From: Chlorobium sp.
GTDB lineage: Bacteria > Bacteroidota > Chlorobiia > Chlorobiales > Chlorobiaceae
Assembly: GCA_028280025.1 (NCBI GenBank)
Contig: JANQMO010000017.1
Location: forward strand, 1 to 34,803
Length of the DNA: 34,803 nt
Direction of reading: 5' to 3'
The position numbers and the translations under genes are program-made. The notes under the pieces are model-generated. The model saw nothing but the letters and a program-made list of their open reading frames with translations. It made no database searches and was not told the origin of the DNA. This document shows, one piece after another, positions 32,390 through 34,803 of the stretch. The stretch's first letter is position 1. Each line of letters begins with the position of its first letter.

Positions 32390-32476
32390 ATGAACAAAAG
32401 CAAACGTATCGGTCTGGTTGCACATGACAACAGAAAAAAAGACCTGATCGAGTGGGTTGAATGGATTGAAGAGTAA
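32390..32476 (+). pseudogene. Remnant of methylglyoxal synthase (mgsA) 5' end
   Basis: The 28-codon frame reads MNKSKRIGLVAHDNRKKDLI and then EWVEWIEE before TAA. It matches the first 25 or so residues of MgsA, where (I/L)ALVAHD-x-K-x-x-L-(x)2-W is conserved. A real MgsA has about 130-150 residues, so only the start survives. A 40-codon frame at 32481-32603 follows in another phase but shows no MgsA motif. The interval from the proB stop (32204-32389) has no gene. Confidence 0.6.
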
Positions 32477-32630
32477 CCGCATGCAGCCGGTCGACTGCAG
32501 ATTTCATGATATCATCGCCGCTACTGAACGAAGTGTACAAGCCGTTGCAGAAAGATTATTCAAGGTATGCCGGCAGAACCGTCATGTTCGAGTGAAGGCA
32601 TGATGGGCAGGAAAGAGCATAGGAAACCCT

Positions 32631-33086
32631 TTATTTGGCGTCAGCAGCCTTGATCGACAGGGGTTCACCTTCGATACCCGCATAGAAAACAATGATTTCG
32701 GCAGGTTCATCGCCTTTGTTTTCGCCATAATGCCAGGTATCGACCACCTCGACAACAGGATCACCTTCCTTGAGATGAAGTACCTGACCACCGGCAGTGG
32801 TCACGGCCAGTTCACCTTTCGTCATGACTCCTGCATTGATGACCGGGTGTTTATGCATCGGAAGCTTCACTCCGGCAGGGATCGCGATTCTGAGGATCGT
32901 TACTTCAGGTCTGCCTTCAGGATAGTCCGGCAGCACCTGACCATTCCAGCTTGATCCGGATTTAACGAGAGTCTCAACCTTTACAGCAATCGGCTCTCTC
33001 GCATAAGCTTGTAGACCGAACAGCAGCGCAAGGGTGATATACAGGAAAACGTTCAACCTCATGCCCGGAAATATTGTATTGCTCAT
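32631..33086 (-). CDS. Exported cupin-domain protein
   Basis: This 151-residue protein begins with a signal peptide (hydrophobic residues 12-27, cleavage expected after AYA). An in-frame ATG at 33062 would still include it; the ATG at 33086 is kept for GGTGAC upstream. The rest is a single cupin barrel. Motif 1 is KLPMHKHPVINAGVMTKGE (two His and Glu as metal ligands). Motif 2 is WHYGENKGDEPAEIIVF, with one His. It is probably periplasmic. It resembles small cupins that bind metal or act on simple ligands, and the substrate is not indicated. It lies alone between two gene remnants. Confidence 0.75.
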   Translation of the reverse strand: MSNTIFPGMRLNVFLYITLALLFGLQAYAREPIAVKVETLVKSGSSWNGQVLPDYPEGRPEVTILRIAIPAGVKLPMHKHPVINAGVMTKGELAVTTAGGQVLHLKEGDPVVEVVDTWHYGENKGDEPAEIIVFYAGIEGEPLSIKAADAK

Positions 33087-33387
33087 GTCACCGGGGTAGC
33101 ATTCAGGGGATAGAATTTCATCGAGCCTTTAAACACAGGCAGCAGTGTGCCGTATACAGGAAAGATACTGTTTCAGCCCTTATATTCAAGTATTGCAATC
33201 AGTAACCCATACGTCATACCTGCGTCATTCAGGGCCGGGCGAAGTCATTCATACTCCCGGCCTTGCAGAAACAATTCCCGAAAGACCGGAAGATATCCTC
33301 GAAGCAATTGCCGATGATAGACGCAGTGCAGCGGGCTCCCCTGTCTGCCGTAGGCTGGATTTTTGAAAAAAGCAATCGTCCCTCCCG

Positions 33388-33432
33388 GGTGTCGTCGGCA
33401 TCATTTACGAATCGCGACCCCATGTGACTGTA
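33388..33432 (+). pseudogene. Remnant of gamma-glutamyl phosphate reductase (proA)
   Basis: The plus-strand frame reads GVVGIIYESRPHVTV, which differs at one position from the ProA signature GVVG(V/I)IYE(S/A)RPNVTV. Stops and frame breaks lie on both sides, and the fragment ends near the CusA gene. Since proB lies 1.2 kb upstream, this is probably what is left of a former proBA pair. The rest of the 33087-33387 interval shows no convincing gene. Confidence 0.55.
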
Positions 33433-33454
33433 ACGCGCTCGGTACGCCGCTTAT

Positions 33455-34803
33455 TCACAGCGAACGCTCTTTCCAGATCATGTAGATGCATGGATAAATC
33501 AGGAGCTCCATTATAAAAGAGGTAAAAATACCGCCCACCATGGGAGCGGCGATTCGTTTCATCACATCAGCCCCGGTCTCGTGAACACCCGACCACATAA
33601 TGGGAAGAAGCCCCAGGAACAATGCAGCAACCGTCATCATTTTCGGGCGGACCCGTTTGACGGCTCCTTCCATGACCGCTTGCCTCAAATCCTCTTTTGT
33701 GTTCATCTGATTTTTTTCTTTGAACCTTTTATAGGCAAGATCGAGGTAAAGCAGCATAATGACCCCTGTTTCCGCATCGACACCGGCAAGCGCTATAATA
33801 CCGACCCACACGGCAATACTGAGGTTGTAGTCCAGAAAATAAAGAATCCAGAAAGCTCCCACGAGAGAAAATGGAACCGCCAGTAAAACAATCCCTGTGC
33901 GAACCCAGGAACGGGTGTTCATGTACAAGAGCAGCACAATGATTAAAAGCGTCAGTGGAATAACCATGAGCAGACGCTTCGTCGCCCGCTCCATAAACTC
34001 AAACTGGCCGCTGATGGTATAGGTGTACCCTACGGGAAACAGCCCCGGCTCCTGAAGCGTTTTTTTGAGCCGTTCAACGTATTTCGCAATATCCTGGTCC
34101 GTTTCAATATCCACATAAACCCAGGAAGTGAGCAGGCCGTTTTCGTCTTTTATTACTGCCGGGCCGCGACTGGTCATGACATCGGCGATCTCCGAAAGGG
34201 GTATATGCTTTTCCCCGGAAACGGAAACCAGCGCCCGTTTGATTTTTTCGGTAGTCGACCTGAATGAAGACTGGTAGCGAATGTTGACGGGATATCGCTC
34301 ACGGCCGGCAATAATCGTCGTAACGTTCTGCCCACCGATGACCCCCTCTATCAACTTGTTGGCCTGCTCCACACTCAGCCCGTATGCGGCAAGGTTTTCC
34401 CTTTTCAGCCTGATATCGATATAGTATCCGCCCTGTGATCGTTCGGCAATGACGGATCGCGTCCCTTCAAGGTTCTGAACTTTTTGTTCAACCTGAACTG
34501 CAATGTTCTCTATCTCATCAAGGTTATCCCCATAGACCTTGATCCCGATGGGTGTTCTTATTCCTGTCGTAAGCATGTCAATGCGCGTTTGGATGGGAAA
34601 TGTCCATGCATTGGTAGTGCCCGGCAAATTCACCGTTTTGTTCAAGGCATCGATAAACTCGTTCCACTCGCGTCTTTTCATCTCCGGCCAGACAATACGA
34701 AAAGCAGGTTTGAGAAACTCGGGCATCCATGAAGAGTACCAGCGCTCATGATAACTTTCCGGCCATTCGTCCTGGGGATGCAGTTGAATGACGGTTTCCA
34801 CCA
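33455..34803 (-). CDS. Heavy-metal efflux RND pump, CusA/CzcA family, C-terminal part (cut by the right edge)
   Basis: The frame is open to the right edge, so the start of the gene lies outside the window; the ATG at 34801 is not the true start. About 448 residues are visible, against roughly 1040 in CusA. The porter region (ESYHERWYSSWMPEFL, VKVYGDNLDEIENIA, GGYYIDIRLKRENLAAYGLS) is followed by the second membrane half. The CusA-type helix GVDAETGVIMLLYLDLAYKR includes Glu in the proton path. The end, VKRVRPKMMTVAALFLGLLP to MIWKERSL, is complete. Such pumps work with CusB- and CusC-type partners to export Cu(I)/Ag(I) or divalent ions; those partners would be to the right, upstream of this gene. 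Confidence 0.9.
   Translation of the reverse strand, partial: VETVIQLHPQDEWPESYHERWYSSWMPEFLKPAFRIVWPEMKRREWNEFIDALNKTVNLPGTTNAWTFPIQTRIDMLTTGIRTPIGIKVYGDNLDEIENIAVQVEQKVQNLEGTRSVIAERSQGGYYIDIRLKRENLAAYGLSVEQANKLIEGVIGGQNVTTIIAGRERYPVNIRYQSSFRSTTEKIKRALVSVSGEKHIPLSEIADVMTSRGPAVIKDENGLLTSWVYVDIETDQDIAKYVERLKKTLQEPGLFPVGYTYTISGQFEFMERATKRLLMVIPLTLLIIVLLLYMNTRSWVRTGIVLLAVPFSLVGAFWILYFLDYNLSIAVWVGIIALAGVDAETGVIMLLYLDLAYKRFKEKNQMNTKEDLRQAVMEGAVKRVRPKMMTVAALFLGLLPIMWSGVHETGADVMKRIAAPMVGGIFTSFIMELLIYPCIYMIWKERSL

Noticed and set aside
32481..32603. A 40-codon frame after the mgsA remnant
   Set aside because: It has no similarity to MgsA that I can see; it may be debris of another gene, but there is no support for a call.
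33145..33366. A 73-codon plus-strand frame upstream of the proA fragment
   Set aside because: It is in a different phase from the proA signature and has no recognisable motif; probably chance coding in a decayed region.
1..34803. CRISPR arrays, tRNA or rRNA genes
   Set aside because: No regularly spaced direct repeats and no tRNA- or rRNA-like stretches were seen on either strand.

Overview
The window looks like chromosomal DNA of a green sulfur bacterium (Chlorobiaceae). The most telling gene is a PucC/BCD-type bacteriochlorophyll-delivery transporter (12786-14135). A run of single-copy housekeeping genes (thiC, tpiA, greA, degP/htrA, trpE, lepB, lepA, fmt, def, fur, proB) fits this. The moderate G+C of the backbone would suit a Prosthecochloris-like member, but that is inference; no rRNA or tRNA is present to settle it.

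Layout. (1) 1-4110 is an AT-rich accessory island. It holds a nucleoside-deoxyribosyltransferase-like protein, an orphan UmuD without UmuC, a gene of unknown function bracketed by a duplicated umuD tail, and a tight three-gene minus-strand operon headed by a TIGR04255-type protein. (2) 4111-5610 is a REP/RAYT-type element: an IS200-like HUH transposase flanked by inverted GGGGACGTxGTTCCGTAA repeats. (3) 5854-5970 carries a near-consensus sigma-54 promoter placed exactly upstream of a roughly 90-nt structured transcript that ends in a perfect terminator: a strong candidate for an undescribed small RNA. (4) 6299-6964 encodes small membrane or soluble proteins of unknown function. (5) 6967-10833 is a two-gene minus-strand operon: a hotdog/SAM-methyltransferase fusion followed 3 nt later by a CqsS/PhcS-like membrane hybrid kinase with two receivers and an HPt domain. 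Gene order and content resemble the Ralstonia phcB-phcS quorum-sensing pair, so this is the best candidate for an undescribed cell-cell signalling system here.

(6) 10834-11648 is nearly empty, with one small membrane ORF. (7) 11649-14837 holds a radical SAM protein, the BCD transporter and tag. (8) 15056-16972 is thiC under a TPP riboswitch. (9) 17102-26994 is a long, mostly minus-strand housekeeping block: tpiA, an Sm-like small protein, greA, degP, trpE, lepB, lepA, fmt, def. (10) 27203-32203 is a plus-strand block: an MscS-type channel, a Fur family regulator, a cation/proton antiporter, an SMR transporter and proB, the last two overlapping by ATGA. (11) 32204-33454 is a small gene graveyard with an mgsA 5' remnant and a proA signature fragment on either side of a secreted cupin. 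(12) 33455 to the right edge is the C-terminal half of a CusA/CzcA heavy-metal RND pump.

Two copies of a roughly 110-nt intergenic repeat (12667-12776 and 21867-21978) can fold into a long hairpin with paired base changes between copies. Both lie 65-75 nt upstream of a minus-strand start codon. All assignments come from reading the sequence and from remembered family motifs; no database search was run.
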